This document shows positions 48,484 through 57,950 of a stretch of 64,000 nucleotides of DNA, piece by piece; positions within the stretch are counted from its first letter, which is position 1; each line of letters opens with the position of its first letter. Below the pieces are notes generated by a model. The model saw nothing but the letters and a program-made list of their open reading frames with translations. It did no database searches and was not told where the DNA came from. Both the position numbers and the translations under genes were made by a program. This stretch comes from Veillonella sp. KGMB01456 (lineage in GTDB: Bacteria; Bacillota; Negativicutes; Veillonellales; Veillonellaceae), in NCBI RefSeq assembly GCF_023051165.1, contig NZ_JALKIG010000002.1, forward strand, positions 1 through 64,000, in the 5' to 3' direction.

Positions 48484-51400
48484 ATGAAAGTACGATATCA
48501 TATTGTGCCGAAACGGCGAAAGCAAACGGCTCTTATGATTGAAATTAAGGATAAAACCGTAAAAATTAAAAATGTGCTGTCCCAACCGGATGCATTTAAA
48601 GAGTTACAGAATAAACTGGAAGAATGGTATCAGATAAAGCAGATTCCCGTAAGGCAACTGGCTTCCGATGATGCTGATACTTTATTCTATGGCTATGCTA
48701 CGGCACCGATTCATGATCATACGCCGGAAGAGTACTATATGGATGATCCCGGAGAGATTGAAATCCCTGAGGATGCGTTGGATCAAAAGTATTGGGATGA
48801 AATTTTTCACGCCTCTGAGCATGAAAGTCCTGATGAATTTAACCATCAGGAAGAAGATATGCCACCGGGCTTTGATGAATACGATTTTCCCTTTGCATTA
48901 AGAGAGGATGCGCCTATCAGCATGTATGATGAACCGGTAGAGTGTAACTATGTGCCGGCTAAGACTACGCCGGTAGATGCACAGGCAGGCGGTGGTTTTC
49001 AGTATAGCGGAAAACGAAGACGCAGCTTTAAACGTGATGTGACCGATCCGGGCATGATTTTGGGGCCGGCTATTCACGGCGAACCGGTTAGCATTTCTTC
49101 TGTTAATGAAGAAGTAAACGGCGTCGTTTTTGAAGGCATCTTTGTGTCACTTGAAATGATTGAAACGAAAACCGGTAAAGGTCTCATTAAGGGGCATATC
49201 GTAGATGCCACAAACAGTATCCGTTTTGCCAAGTTTACGGATACCGCCGAAGAGGGCGAGGAGCTCCTTAAAACGATGAATGGACTCAAAGCCGTTCGCG
49301 TACAAGGCGATGTTCATTATGATGATAAATTCGAACGTGATTATACGCTGGTATTGCGTAGCATTCAACAGTTGGAAAGTGGCGCTAAACGTACGGAAAA
49401 TCGTGAAGATTCTCGCGTAGAACTGCATCTTCATACTAAAATGAGTGACCGCGATGCCTTGGTTAATGTGAAAGAGTTATTACAAACGGTAAAAGCTTGG
49501 GGTCACCCGGCGGTAGCCATTACCGACCATGGTGTCATTCAGGCTTTCCCGGAAGCACAGGAAGTGGCCGGCAAATTAGGCGTTAAAGTGATTTACGGCG
49601 TGGAAGGGTATTTGATTGAAGATGAAGAAAATGATACCCGCGCGCATATTATTTTATTGGCCAAAAATCGGGTAGGGCTTCGTAATTTATACAAAATGAT
49701 TTCTATTTCCCATTTACAGTACTACAAACGCCGTCCGCGTTTACCGCGTGCCGTTATTGAAGACCATCGCGAAGGTATCATTATCGGTTCCGCTTGTGAA
49801 GCGGGTGAGCTGATTCGTGCCATCATTAAAGGTGAGTCGCAGGAACGATTATTGGAAATTGCCTCTTTCTATGACTATCTGGAAATCCAGCCATTGGAAA
49901 ATAATCAATTTTTAATGTATGACCGTAAAACCGGTGAAAAAATTCATGATGAGCAGTATCTGATTGACATTAATAAAAAGGTTGTAGAACTTGGCGAATT
50001 ATTGAATAAACCGGTAGTGGCAACCTGTGATGTGCATCATCTGAATGATGATGAAAAAATATATCGCCAGATTATGTTGACTGTATCCGGTTTTAAAGAT
50101 ATTGAACGGACGCCGTCGCTATATTTGCGTACTACCGATGAAATGTTGGAAGAATTTAAATACTTGGGCGAAGAGAAAGCCTATGAAGTGGTAGTTACCA
50201 ACTCGCGCATGATTAATGACAGCATTGAATCTTTGCAACCGGTACCGCAGCGCAAAACGTATTCACCTAAGATTGAAGGGGCCGATAATGCATTGAAGGA
50301 AATGTGTTATAAAAAGGCCAAAGAAATTTATGGGGATCCTTTGCCGGATGTAGTAGCGGAGCGCCTCGATTATGAGTTGACCCGTATTATCGGCAACGGT
50401 TACGGCGTGTTGTATTATATTGCGCATAAACTGGTGCGTAAGTCCTTGGATGACGGTTATTTGGTAGGCTCCCGTGGTTCCGTAGGTTCCTCGTTTGTAG
50501 CCACCATGGCAGATATTACGGAAGTAAATCCGTTACCACCACATTATATTTGCCCGAAATGTAAACATAGCGAATTCTTTACCAAGGGTGAATATGCCGG
50601 TGGCTTTGACTTGCCACGCAAGAATTGTCCGGAATGCGGTACACCGCTTCACACCAACGGCCATGATATTCCGTTTGCTATATTCATGGGCTTTAATGGC
50701 GATAAGGTACCTGATATTGACCTTAACTTCTCCGGTGATTATCAGCCACGCGCTCATAAATACACGGAAGAATTGTTCGGTCGTGATAATGTATTCCGCG
50801 CCGGCACAATCGGTACGATTGCTGAAAAAACAGCAATTGGTTATGTTAAAAAATATGCGGAAGCAAATGATATTCAAGCGCGTCAAGGCTTTTTGGAATC
50901 CTTGGCCAAAGGCGTTACGGGTGTAAAAAATACAACCGGTCAGCATCCGGGGGGCATCATGGTTTGTCCGCGCGATATGGATGTGCATGAGTTCACACCG
51001 GTGCAATATCCGGCCAATAAAAAAGACAGTGGCATCATTACGACTCACTTCGATTATCACTCCTTTGAAGGTTGTATGACGAAGCTTGATATACTGGGCC
51101 ATGATGATCCGACAATTATTCGTATGTTGGAAGATATTACCGGTATCGACGTTCAAACGATTCCGTTTGACGATCCGGAAACACTCAGCTTGTTCTCGTC
51201 CACTAAAGCTATCGGTTTAACACCGGAGCAGCTGATGGGTGATAAAGTTGCATCCTTGGCCGTACCGGAATGTGGTACCGGCTTTGTACGGCGTATGTTG
51301 GAAGATTCCAAGCCGAAATGTTTCTCCGACATAGTACGTATTTCCGGTTTTTCTCATGGTACGAATGTATGGCTTGACAATGCGCAAACTTTAATTAAAA

Positions 51401-52164
51401 ATGGTACTTGCCAATTGAATGAAGCCATTTCTACCCGTGATGACATCATGAACTTCTTGATGCATCGCGGTATTAAGCCAATTACTTGCTTTAAAGTCAT
51501 GGAAAACGTGCGTAAGGGCAAGAAGATTGATAAGTTGAATAAATTGGGGCAAAAAGAAACGGATTACGAAGAACAGATGCGTGCCGGTGGTATTCCGGAA
51601 TGGTTCATTGAGTCTTGTAATAAAATTTCCTATTTATTCCCCCGTGCCCATGCGGTGGCTTATGTAATGATGGCGTTTCGCATTGCCTGGTTTAAAATTA
51701 ATTATCCGTTGGCATTCTATGCCGCTTATTTCTCGATTCGTGCCAAAGCGTATGACATGAAAATAATGGCAAGTTCACTCAGTGAACAGCGTGCCGAGTT
51801 TGATCGTTTGAAAGCACTGGACCGCAAGGCAAGCAATAAAGACAAAGACATGATGAGTGCCTTGGAAGTTTCCATGGAAATGAAGCAGCGCGGTTTTGAT
51901 TTCTTAGTGGCTGATCTTAATTACTCAGAAGCCCGTCGTTTTACTATTCATAACGGTGCTTTATTGCCGCCGTTCTTGGCTGTGGACAGCTTGGGTGAAA
52001 AAGTAGCGGATATGATTGTGGCGGAACGGAAAGAAAAACCGTTTACATCAGTTAAAGACTTACAACGTCGTTGCAAGGTTTCCGGCAGCATCATCGCAAC
52101 TATGCGAGATTTAGGTTGTTTTAAAGATTTACCGGAAGATGAACAAATGAGTTTATTCGGCTAA
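48484..52164 (+). CDS. polC: PolC-type DNA polymerase III alpha, without exonuclease domain
   Basis: Main replicative polymerase of Firmicutes. An acidic N-terminal region (about 60-150) precedes the OB fold (about 200-295), PHP domain (HLHTKMSD near 313-320; GVEGYLI near 372-378; CDVHHLN), four-cysteine zinc site (CPKC and CPEC near 688-718) and palm with PDIDLNF (about 743-749). In Bacillus the 3'-5' exonuclease of about 190 residues is inserted after GLEANIVDDG. Here the PHP sequence passes straight from GYLIEDEEND to HIILLAKNRVGLRNLYKM, so the DEDD exonuclease is absent. Length 1226 against about 1440 agrees with this. It is preceded by GAAGGA. Confidence 0.96.
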   Translation: MKVRYHIVPKRRKQTALMIEIKDKTVKIKNVLSQPDAFKELQNKLEEWYQIKQIPVRQLASDDADTLFYGYATAPIHDHTPEEYYMDDPGEIEIPEDALDQKYWDEIFHASEHESPDEFNHQEEDMPPGFDEYDFPFALREDAPISMYDEPVECNYVPAKTTPVDAQAGGGFQYSGKRRRSFKRDVTDPGMILGPAIHGEPVSISSVNEEVNGVVFEGIFVSLEMIETKTGKGLIKGHIVDATNSIRFAKFTDTAEEGEELLKTMNGLKAVRVQGDVHYDDKFERDYTLVLRSIQQLESGAKRTENREDSRVELHLHTKMSDRDALVNVKELLQTVKAWGHPAVAITDHGVIQAFPEAQEVAGKLGVKVIYGVEGYLIEDEENDTRAHIILLAKNRVGLRNLYKMISISHLQYYKRRPRLPRAVIEDHREGIIIGSACEAGELIRAIIKGESQERLLEIASFYDYLEIQPLENNQFLMYDRKTGEKIHDEQYLIDINKKVVELGELLNKPVVATCDVHHLNDDEKIYRQIMLTVSGFKDIERTPSLYLRTTDEMLEEFKYLGEEKAYEVVVTNSRMINDSIESLQPVPQRKTYSPKIEGADNALKEMCYKKAKEIYGDPLPDVVAERLDYELTRIIGNGYGVLYYIAHKLVRKSLDDGYLVGSRGSVGSSFVATMADITEVNPLPPHYICPKCKHSEFFTKGEYAGGFDLPRKNCPECGTPLHTNGHDIPFAIFMGFNGDKVPDIDLNFSGDYQPRAHKYTEELFGRDNVFRAGTIGTIAEKTAIGYVKKYAEANDIQARQGFLESLAKGVTGVKNTTGQHPGGIMVCPRDMDVHEFTPVQYPANKKDSGIITTHFDYHSFEGCMTKLDILGHDDPTIIRMLEDITGIDVQTIPFDDPETLSLFSSTKAIGLTPEQLMGDKVASLAVPECGTGFVRRMLEDSKPKCFSDIVRISGFSHGTNVWLDNAQTLIKNGTCQLNEAISTRDDIMNFLMHRGIKPITCFKVMENVRKGKKIDKLNKLGQKETDYEEQMRAGGIPEWFIESCNKISYLFPRAHAVAYVMMAFRIAWFKINYPLAFYAAYFSIRAKAYDMKIMASSLSEQRAEFDRLKALDRKASNKDKDMMSALEVSMEMKQRGFDFLVADLNYSEARRFTIHNGALLPPFLAVDSLGEKVADMIVAERKEKPFTSVKDLQRRCKVSGSIIATMRDLGCFKDLPEDEQMSLFG

Positions 52165-52167
52165 ATA

Positions 52168-52203
52168 TTAGTAGTAAAATAAATGTTAGCAGTAAAAGGA
52201 GGT
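52168..52203. repeat. Two 18-bp tandem repeats before gluconokinase
   Basis: TTAGTAGTAAAATAAATG and TTAGCAGTAAAAGGAGGT are adjacent; the second copy contains the ribosome site of the gluconokinase gene. Confidence 0.6.
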
Positions 52204-52207
52204 TTTT

Positions 52208-53764
52208 ATGACCTTAAAAGTGAAAGATCCGGTATGGATTGGTGTTGATGTAGGCACGACCGGTGTGCGTGCTACGGCGTATACGGCTACGGGTAAGGCA
52301 GTAGCTACGACTGAAGCATTTTACAGCTTGGAAACGCCACAGTATGACTGGGCGGAACAAAATCCGCAGCAGATTTATGATGCTGTAGAAGAAGTAGTGA
52401 AGGGGACCGTAGCTGAATTACAGTACAAATTGGTTACTATTTCCGGTTTGGCCTTAAGTTCCGTTATGCACAGCTTTATCCCGCAAGATGATAAGTTCCA
52501 ACTCTTAGGCAATATGATGACCTGGGCTGATAGCCGCAGTGCCGCTATTGTTCGTCGTTTAGAAAAAGACCCTAAAGTTAAAGATTTTTACTTCAATACA
52601 GGCTGTCCGTTGCATGCTACCTATCCACTGGCTAAAATCCTATGGGTGAAAGAAAATCAGCCGTCCATTTTTGAACGCATGACTCATATCGGCTCTATTA
52701 AAGATTTCATTTTCCGTAATTTAACCGGTGAATGGGTGACTGATAAATCGGTTGCCAGCAGCAGTGGTCTCTACAATGCGCACAAAGAATGTTGGGACGA
52801 AGAAATTTTAAACTTTGTCGGTATTACCGAAAAATGTTTGCCGGAAGTTGTTTCTACGACTCATAGTAGTGCCTTGTTGCCTGATGTAGCGAGCCGTTTA
52901 GGTTTGCCGGCCGGTTTACCGGTTGTTATCGGTGCAACCGATGGTGTATTGGTAAATGTTGGTATTGGTGCTGTTTCAGCCGGTCAGCTCAGCTGCACGA
53001 TTGGTACGAGCGGTGCGATTCGCATGCTTACGGAAAAACCGCGCATGGATAAACAACAACGTACATGGTGTTACAACTTAACCGATGACATGTGGGTAGC
53101 CGGCGGTGCCATTAACAATGGCGGTATCATCATGCGTTGGATGCGTGACCGTATTCTTCATTTGCATGGCCCGCAAATGGAACAACTCGATGTGGATCCA
53201 TACGATTTGATGACCATGAAAGCTCGTCACGTACCGGCCGGCTCCGGCGGATTACTCTTGATGCCGTTCTTTACCGGTGAACGAGCACCATATTGGAACT
53301 CCGATTTACGCGGTGCTTTTATCGGCTTATCCTTAAATCACAGCCGTTCTTATATGATTCGCGCTACCATGGAAGGTATTTGTTACAGCCTTCTTTGCGT
53401 ATTGCAAGCTCTGCGTGATTTTGAAGAAGTGAAAGACATTCGCGTCAGCGGCAGCTTTACTAAATCCGAATTATGGCTTCAGATTATGGCTGATATTTTT
53501 AATGAAAACATTACCTTGCCGACAAACAGTGAAGGGGCATCCTTTGGCGCAGCCGTATTAGGTTTTATTTCTGACGGTACGTTGAAAGACATTAAAGATA
53601 CAGCTACACTAGTTACGGCTCAAGAAGTATACACACCAAAAGAAGTTAATCGCGAAGTATATGATGACTTGTTCAAGATTTATGAGTCTTTATATGTAAA
53701 TATGAAAGATGATTTGGCTCGTTTGGTGAACTTCCAACAGAACCATCCGTTCAATCGTTTATAA
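52208..53764 (+). CDS. gntK: Gluconokinase, FGGY family
   Basis: Phosphorylates gluconate to 6-phosphogluconate. The N-terminal ATPase fold has GVDVGTTGVRATAYT (about 11-25), and TIGTSGAIR and GGAINNGGIIMRW (about 262-310) belong to the FGGY C-terminal half. Length is 518 residues, typical. A ribosome site AAAGGAGG precedes the start. The gluconate permease follows 55 bp later, which supports the substrate choice over other FGGY sugars. Confidence 0.9.
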   Translation: MTLKVKDPVWIGVDVGTTGVRATAYTATGKAVATTEAFYSLETPQYDWAEQNPQQIYDAVEEVVKGTVAELQYKLVTISGLALSSVMHSFIPQDDKFQLLGNMMTWADSRSAAIVRRLEKDPKVKDFYFNTGCPLHATYPLAKILWVKENQPSIFERMTHIGSIKDFIFRNLTGEWVTDKSVASSSGLYNAHKECWDEEILNFVGITEKCLPEVVSTTHSSALLPDVASRLGLPAGLPVVIGATDGVLVNVGIGAVSAGQLSCTIGTSGAIRMLTEKPRMDKQQRTWCYNLTDDMWVAGGAINNGGIIMRWMRDRILHLHGPQMEQLDVDPYDLMTMKARHVPAGSGGLLLMPFFTGERAPYWNSDLRGAFIGLSLNHSRSYMIRATMEGICYSLLCVLQALRDFEEVKDIRVSGSFTKSELWLQIMADIFNENITLPTNSEGASFGAAVLGFISDGTLKDIKDTATLVTAQEVYTPKEVNREVYDDLFKIYESLYVNMKDDLARLVNFQQNHPFNRL

Positions 53765-53819
53765 TATATTTTTTTCTTTTTGAACTATTGTGTCGGTTCA
53801 TATGAAAGGAGGCGCTTCT

Positions 53820-55139
53820 ATGCCACTGGTTATATTGGCATTAGGCATCGTGCTATTGTTCTTCCTTATTGTAAAAGTGAAGTTGAATAGCTTTTTATCC
53901 CTTATTTTAGTGTGTATTTTGTTGGCGTTTGGTGAAGGGTTGCCGATTGATAAAATCTTCCCTACCATTCAAAAAGGCTTGGGTTCAACCTTAGGCGGCT
54001 TAACAATCGTAGTCGGCTTCGGTGCCATTCTCGGTAAACTCATGGCTGACAGCGGCGGGGCACAGCGTATTGCTACCACATTGATTAATATGTTTGGTCG
54101 TAAAAATGTAAAATGGGCAGTTTGTTTAACCGGTTTTATTGTTGGTATCGCTTTATTTTACGAAATCGGCTTCGTACTTTTAATTCCGTTGGTATTTACC
54201 ATTGCGGTAGCAGCTGACATTCCACTTCTCGAAGTAGGTATTCCGATGGCTGCCGCTTTATCCGTTACTCACGGCTTCTTGCCACCACATCCGGGTCCAA
54301 CCGCGATTTCCGTTATTTTTAACGCCGATATCGGCAAAACCTTGATTTACGGTTTAATCATCGGTATTCCAACCGTTATTATTTCCGGTCCGTTACTGTA
54401 CAACACCGTAAAAGACATTAAAACGGAAATTCCTGAAGGCCTTCACAATGATAAAAACTTCTCTGATGAAGAAATGCCTTCCTTCATGAGCAGTATTTTA
54501 ACCGCTTTAACACCGGTTATCTTGATGGCTATCAGCGCCGTAGGTAAAATGATGGGTATTCCTAAAGATGCGCCAATCATGCATATCTTCAACTTCATCG
54601 GTGACCCAAGTGTTGCGTTGACTATTTCCGTTGCTGTAGCCTTCTACACATTCGGTTATGCTCGTGGCAAAACTACGAAAGAAATCATGGAAACTTCTGA
54701 AAAAGCAATTCTTACCGTTGCTATGATTCTCTTCATCGTAGGTGCGGGCGGGGCGTTGAAACAAGTGCTCATCGACAGCGGTGTAGGCGACTACATCGGT
54801 CACTTGGTAATGGGTGCTAACTTGTCCCCATTATTGTTGGCCTGGATCATCGCTTCCGTTATTCGTATTGCTGTAGGTTCCGCTACCGTAGCAGCTCTTA
54901 CAGCAGGTGGTATCGTAGCGCCGCTCATTCCGCTTACCGGCGTGAGCCCTGAACTTATGGTACTGGCCGTAGGTGCGGGCAGCGTTATCTTCAGCCCACC
55001 GAATGACCCTGGCTTCTGGCTCTTCAAAGAATTCTTCGGTCTTACTGTTAAACAAACCGTACGTACTTGGTGTGCCGTAGAAACAGCCATTGCCGTATGC
55101 GGTCTCATCGGTGTAGAAATCTTGAATTTGTTTGTTTAA
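53820..55139 (+). CDS. gntP: Gluconate:H+ symporter GntP
   Basis: Inner-membrane permease of the GntP family with about 12-14 hydrophobic helices. Family blocks GFGAILGKLMADSGGAQRIA, GFLPPHPGPTAISVIF and SPPNDPGFWLFKEFFG are clear. The ATG at 53820 follows AAAGGAGG with a 7-nt gap and gives 439 residues; the GTG at 53790 is upstream of that site. It forms an operon with gntK and ends at a strong terminator. Confidence 0.93.
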   Translation: MPLVILALGIVLLFFLIVKVKLNSFLSLILVCILLAFGEGLPIDKIFPTIQKGLGSTLGGLTIVVGFGAILGKLMADSGGAQRIATTLINMFGRKNVKWAVCLTGFIVGIALFYEIGFVLLIPLVFTIAVAADIPLLEVGIPMAAALSVTHGFLPPHPGPTAISVIFNADIGKTLIYGLIIGIPTVIISGPLLYNTVKDIKTEIPEGLHNDKNFSDEEMPSFMSSILTALTPVILMAISAVGKMMGIPKDAPIMHIFNFIGDPSVALTISVAVAFYTFGYARGKTTKEIMETSEKAILTVAMILFIVGAGGALKQVLIDSGVGDYIGHLVMGANLSPLLLAWIIASVIRIAVGSATVAALTAGGIVAPLIPLTGVSPELMVLAVGAGSVIFSPPNDPGFWLFKEFFGLTVKQTVRTWCAVETAIAVCGLIGVEILNLFV

Positions 55140-55162
55140 TAAAAACTATATAAGTTTCAATC

Positions 55163-55195
55163 AAAAGGTTGCTTCCTCAGGGAGCAACCTTTTTT
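55163..55195 (+). terminator. gntKP terminator
   Basis: AAAAGGTTGCT pairs with AGCAACCTTTT around an 8-9 nt loop and is followed by T residues, 24 bp past the gntP stop. Confidence 0.88.
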
Positions 55196-55366
55196 GTTGA
55201 AATCTTGTGAAAATTAATAAATTGTTACTTTTATTTATATTCAATTTATGTAATACATTATATTATTTTTATTCACAAAATGTTTAATATAACCGTATAA
55301 TGTAGAATGCTTTTAATGACAAAAACCTATCTTAATAATAGATTTATCAAATAAAAATATAACCAC

Positions 55367-55395
55367 TTGATTTACAATTTGAATTAATTTATAAT
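55367..55395 (+). promoter_or_regulatory. Promoter of the adhesin gene
   Basis: TTGATT (55367-55372) and TATAAT (55390-55395) with a 17-bp spacer lie about 53 bp before the ATG at 55448. Confidence 0.7.
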
Positions 55396-55447
55396 ATGAA
55401 AATATTGTAATTAATTTCATTTTTGTAAGGTTGATTAGGTGGTATTA

Positions 55448-57396
55448 ATGAAGAAGAAACAAAGAGATATGCTGACTTTGCTTGTTTTGGGGCGTTTGCT
55501 GTATGTGGCGCAAATGAAGTTGGAGCGTCAGCTATAGATTATGTAGCTGTTAACTCCAGTGATACAGTTCCGGTTGCAAACGGTACTAATAGTGTAGCGG
55601 TAGGACCTAATTCTACGGCTGAAGCTGTGAATAGTATTACTGTAGGAAACGGCGCCGGCGTCGCTAATGTGGCCGCTCATGGTGTAGCTATTGGCAGGAA
55701 TGCTAAAGTATTGCAATCGGATAATTATAGCGATACTATGTCGAATTCGGATAAAAGAAAAACAAATGGCCAAACATCCATCGCTATAGGTGTTAATGCT
55801 GAAACGAAATGGAGTGGTGCTACGGCCGTAGGTGCGGGAGTCAAGGTAAATGGTCTAAATGCGTCAGCTTTCGGCAACGGAGCAAACGCCATTGGCGAAA
55901 ACAGTATTGCACTCGGTGGTGCCTCTATGAGTGAGACGTATACGTATTTTGATACGACTTACAATATGAATAATGCTATTGCAGTGGGTAAAGAAGCTCA
56001 TGTGGGAGCCGGGCGCGGTATTGCTGTCGGATTAAAAACTAAAGCTGAAGGTATAGCTTCGACGGCCCTTGGGACACAGGCTGAAGCTTTAGGTGAAAGT
56101 GATACGGCTATTGGGAACCAAGCCCATGCCAACGGTTGGGGCGCTTCGGCATTCGGTACCATTGCTAAAGCGGATGGTATGAATGCAACCGCTATCGGTA
56201 ATGATGCAAGAACTCAAAATACCTATGCCGTAGCGTTAGGCACTCATTCTATTGCAACTGCAGAAGGAAGTACATCGCTGGGCCCTAACTCTCAGGCAGA
56301 TGGTAGATTTTCAACTTCCGTAGGTTATAATGTGCAAACGGCCGGACTTCACGGAATATCAATCGGTACCAATACGGTGCGCAACGCCAATGCGAATAAC
56401 GATGCCAATGCGGGTGGCGATTATGCTATTTCCATGGGATCCGATACCCATGCACGCAATACCGACTCTATTGCCATCGGTCGCCAAGCTGATTCTACCA
56501 GTGCCGGCGGTATAGCTATAGGCGCAGATTCTTTCGTGGAAACTCAAGATGGCGTAGCTTTAGGCAGTCAGTCCATAGCTAATCGTTATAGTTTAAAAGA
56601 TGTATCGGTAGTATCTGATGCCTCCGCGGCGGATGAACAAGTGTATGGGGCTGATAAAGCTAAAGATGCCGACAAAACTGCTATTGCTAACACAGTTAAA
56701 GGCAATGCAGGGGCGGTTTCGGTAGGTAATGATGATATGAAACGTCAAATCGTTAATGTGGCGGCCGGTTCGGAAGATAGCGATGCCGTTAATGTGGCAC
56801 AGCTTCGTTCGGTTAAAAATTCAATTGAAACTACCGTGAAAGAATATACGAATGGTTTTACAACTGTTATAAACAATCATACCAGTCAGATAAATGAATT
56901 AAATAATCGAGTAGATAACATTGAGGGCAAAGTTAATACCATAGAACGGGATGTTACCCAAATGAAAGGAGAAATGCACAAAGTCGGTGCTATGTCGGCG
57001 GCCTTAGCCGGTTTAAGAAACCTCGCTTTTGATCCAAGCAGTAAATTAAACTTCTCTGTGGCCGGCGGCTTTTACCGAGAAGCTTCGGCAATGGCATTAG
57101 GTGCGTCCTATCAACCGAATGAAGACGTACTCTTTGCTGTAGGAACAAGCGTGGGCAATAATGACAACATGTATAACGTGTCCGCAACCTTCAAAGTGGG
57201 ACCAAGTGAAAAACGTCGTGCTTATATTAACGATGAACGCATGGCGCCAATCAGCACCGTTTATGTACTCAACGATAAAATGACCCTGTTGGAAAAAGAA
57301 AACCAAATTGCTAATCAGAAAATAGACCAACTAGCTCAAGAAAACGTAGAACTCCTTCAAAAACTTGAACTGTTAATGACAAAACTCTCCGTTTAA
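55448..57396 (+). CDS. YadA-type trimeric autotransporter adhesin, frameshifted signal region
   Basis: Surface adhesin. The passenger head (about 55580-56600) has many SIAIG/AxAxG-type left-handed-roll repeats. A VNVAQLRSVKNSI neck, a coiled-coil stalk and a YadA anchor (GAMSAALAGLRNLAF to VSATFKVG, about 56980-57205) follow. About 60 residues continue beyond the anchor, including a heptad-rich helix, which is unusual. The ATG at 55448 after AGGTGG opens MKKKQRDMLTLLVLG, then a G4 run (55489-55492) shifts the frame and translation stops at 55538. One extra G would join it to AFAVCGANEVGASA, completing a signal peptide, and to the rest. As written, only the GTG at 55627 opens the main frame, without a signal peptide. 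Confidence 0.85.
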
Positions 57397-57415
57397 CTCT
57401 TTTGATAACTACACA

Positions 57416-57558
57416 AGTGCCGTATAAGTGTTAAGCCAATTCAGCGTTGCAAAAGAAACAACACGTACTAAGCATATCCTCCCAAAATCCTTGCTTAAGT
57501 ACAACCAACCTTGCACACTGAATACAACAACTAAACCTATACGGCACTACTTTTTTTG
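57416..57558 (+). terminator. Long nested hairpin after the adhesin gene
   Basis: AGTGCCGTATA (57416-57426) pairs with TATACGGCACT (57538-57548). Inside, ATTCAG-GT-GCAA arms (57439-57452 and 57511-57523) and GTACTAAGCA / TGCTTAAGTAC arms stack concentrically. A run of seven T follows (57551-57557). It is probably the adhesin terminator but is far longer than usual. Confidence 0.7.
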
Positions 57559-57604
57559 CTTCGCAAACCCAGCAGCAAAAACACTATGAGCCCACCCCCA
57601 CCAA

Positions 57605-57950
57605 ATTGAATACTTTTATAACACACGAACCTTTGCTAACAGGCAAGCCGTTTGTGGGCAGAGTATTTTAGTTGTAACCGATGTGTGGGATGGTTGAAGC
57701 TGTATGATAGGGAAGACGATAGCCATGTCATTCGAAGCGATTTTTTTGCTTGCAAAACCTGGAGCAAGACCGCACCTAGAGTCCACCTCCCACCAATTGA
57801 ATACTTTTATAGCACACGAACCTTTGCTAACAGGCAAGCCGTTTAAGAGTAAGTTCTTTGACGGACAGTGAGGCTCTAAACGGAATAGCTGCTATGAAAG
57901 GAAAGGCACTAGCCATGTCATTCGCAGCGATTTTTTTGCTTTGCAAAACC
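57605..57950. repeat. Tandem duplication of about 190 bp
   Basis: The block ATTGAATACTTTTATA followed by CACACGAACCTTTGCTAACA and GGCAAGCCGTTT begins at 57605 and again at 57796. The block AGCCATGTCATTCG and the T7 segment GATTTTTTTGCTT follow at 57721 and 57911. The offset is 190-191 bp. About 60 bp in the middle of each copy has diverged strongly. A shorter relative of the T7 segment lies at 57550. Confidence 0.85.

Larger units (their letters stand above)
55140..55447. other. AT-rich region upstream of the adhesin gene
   Basis: The 308-bp gap holds the gntP terminator and the adhesin promoter (55367-55395). The stretch between is very A/T-rich and shows no gene or clear operator. Confidence 0.5.

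Noticed and set aside
50533-51156. 207-codon open frame opposite polC
   Set aside because: It is the antisense shadow of a highly conserved polymerase region; no ribosome site or own motifs.
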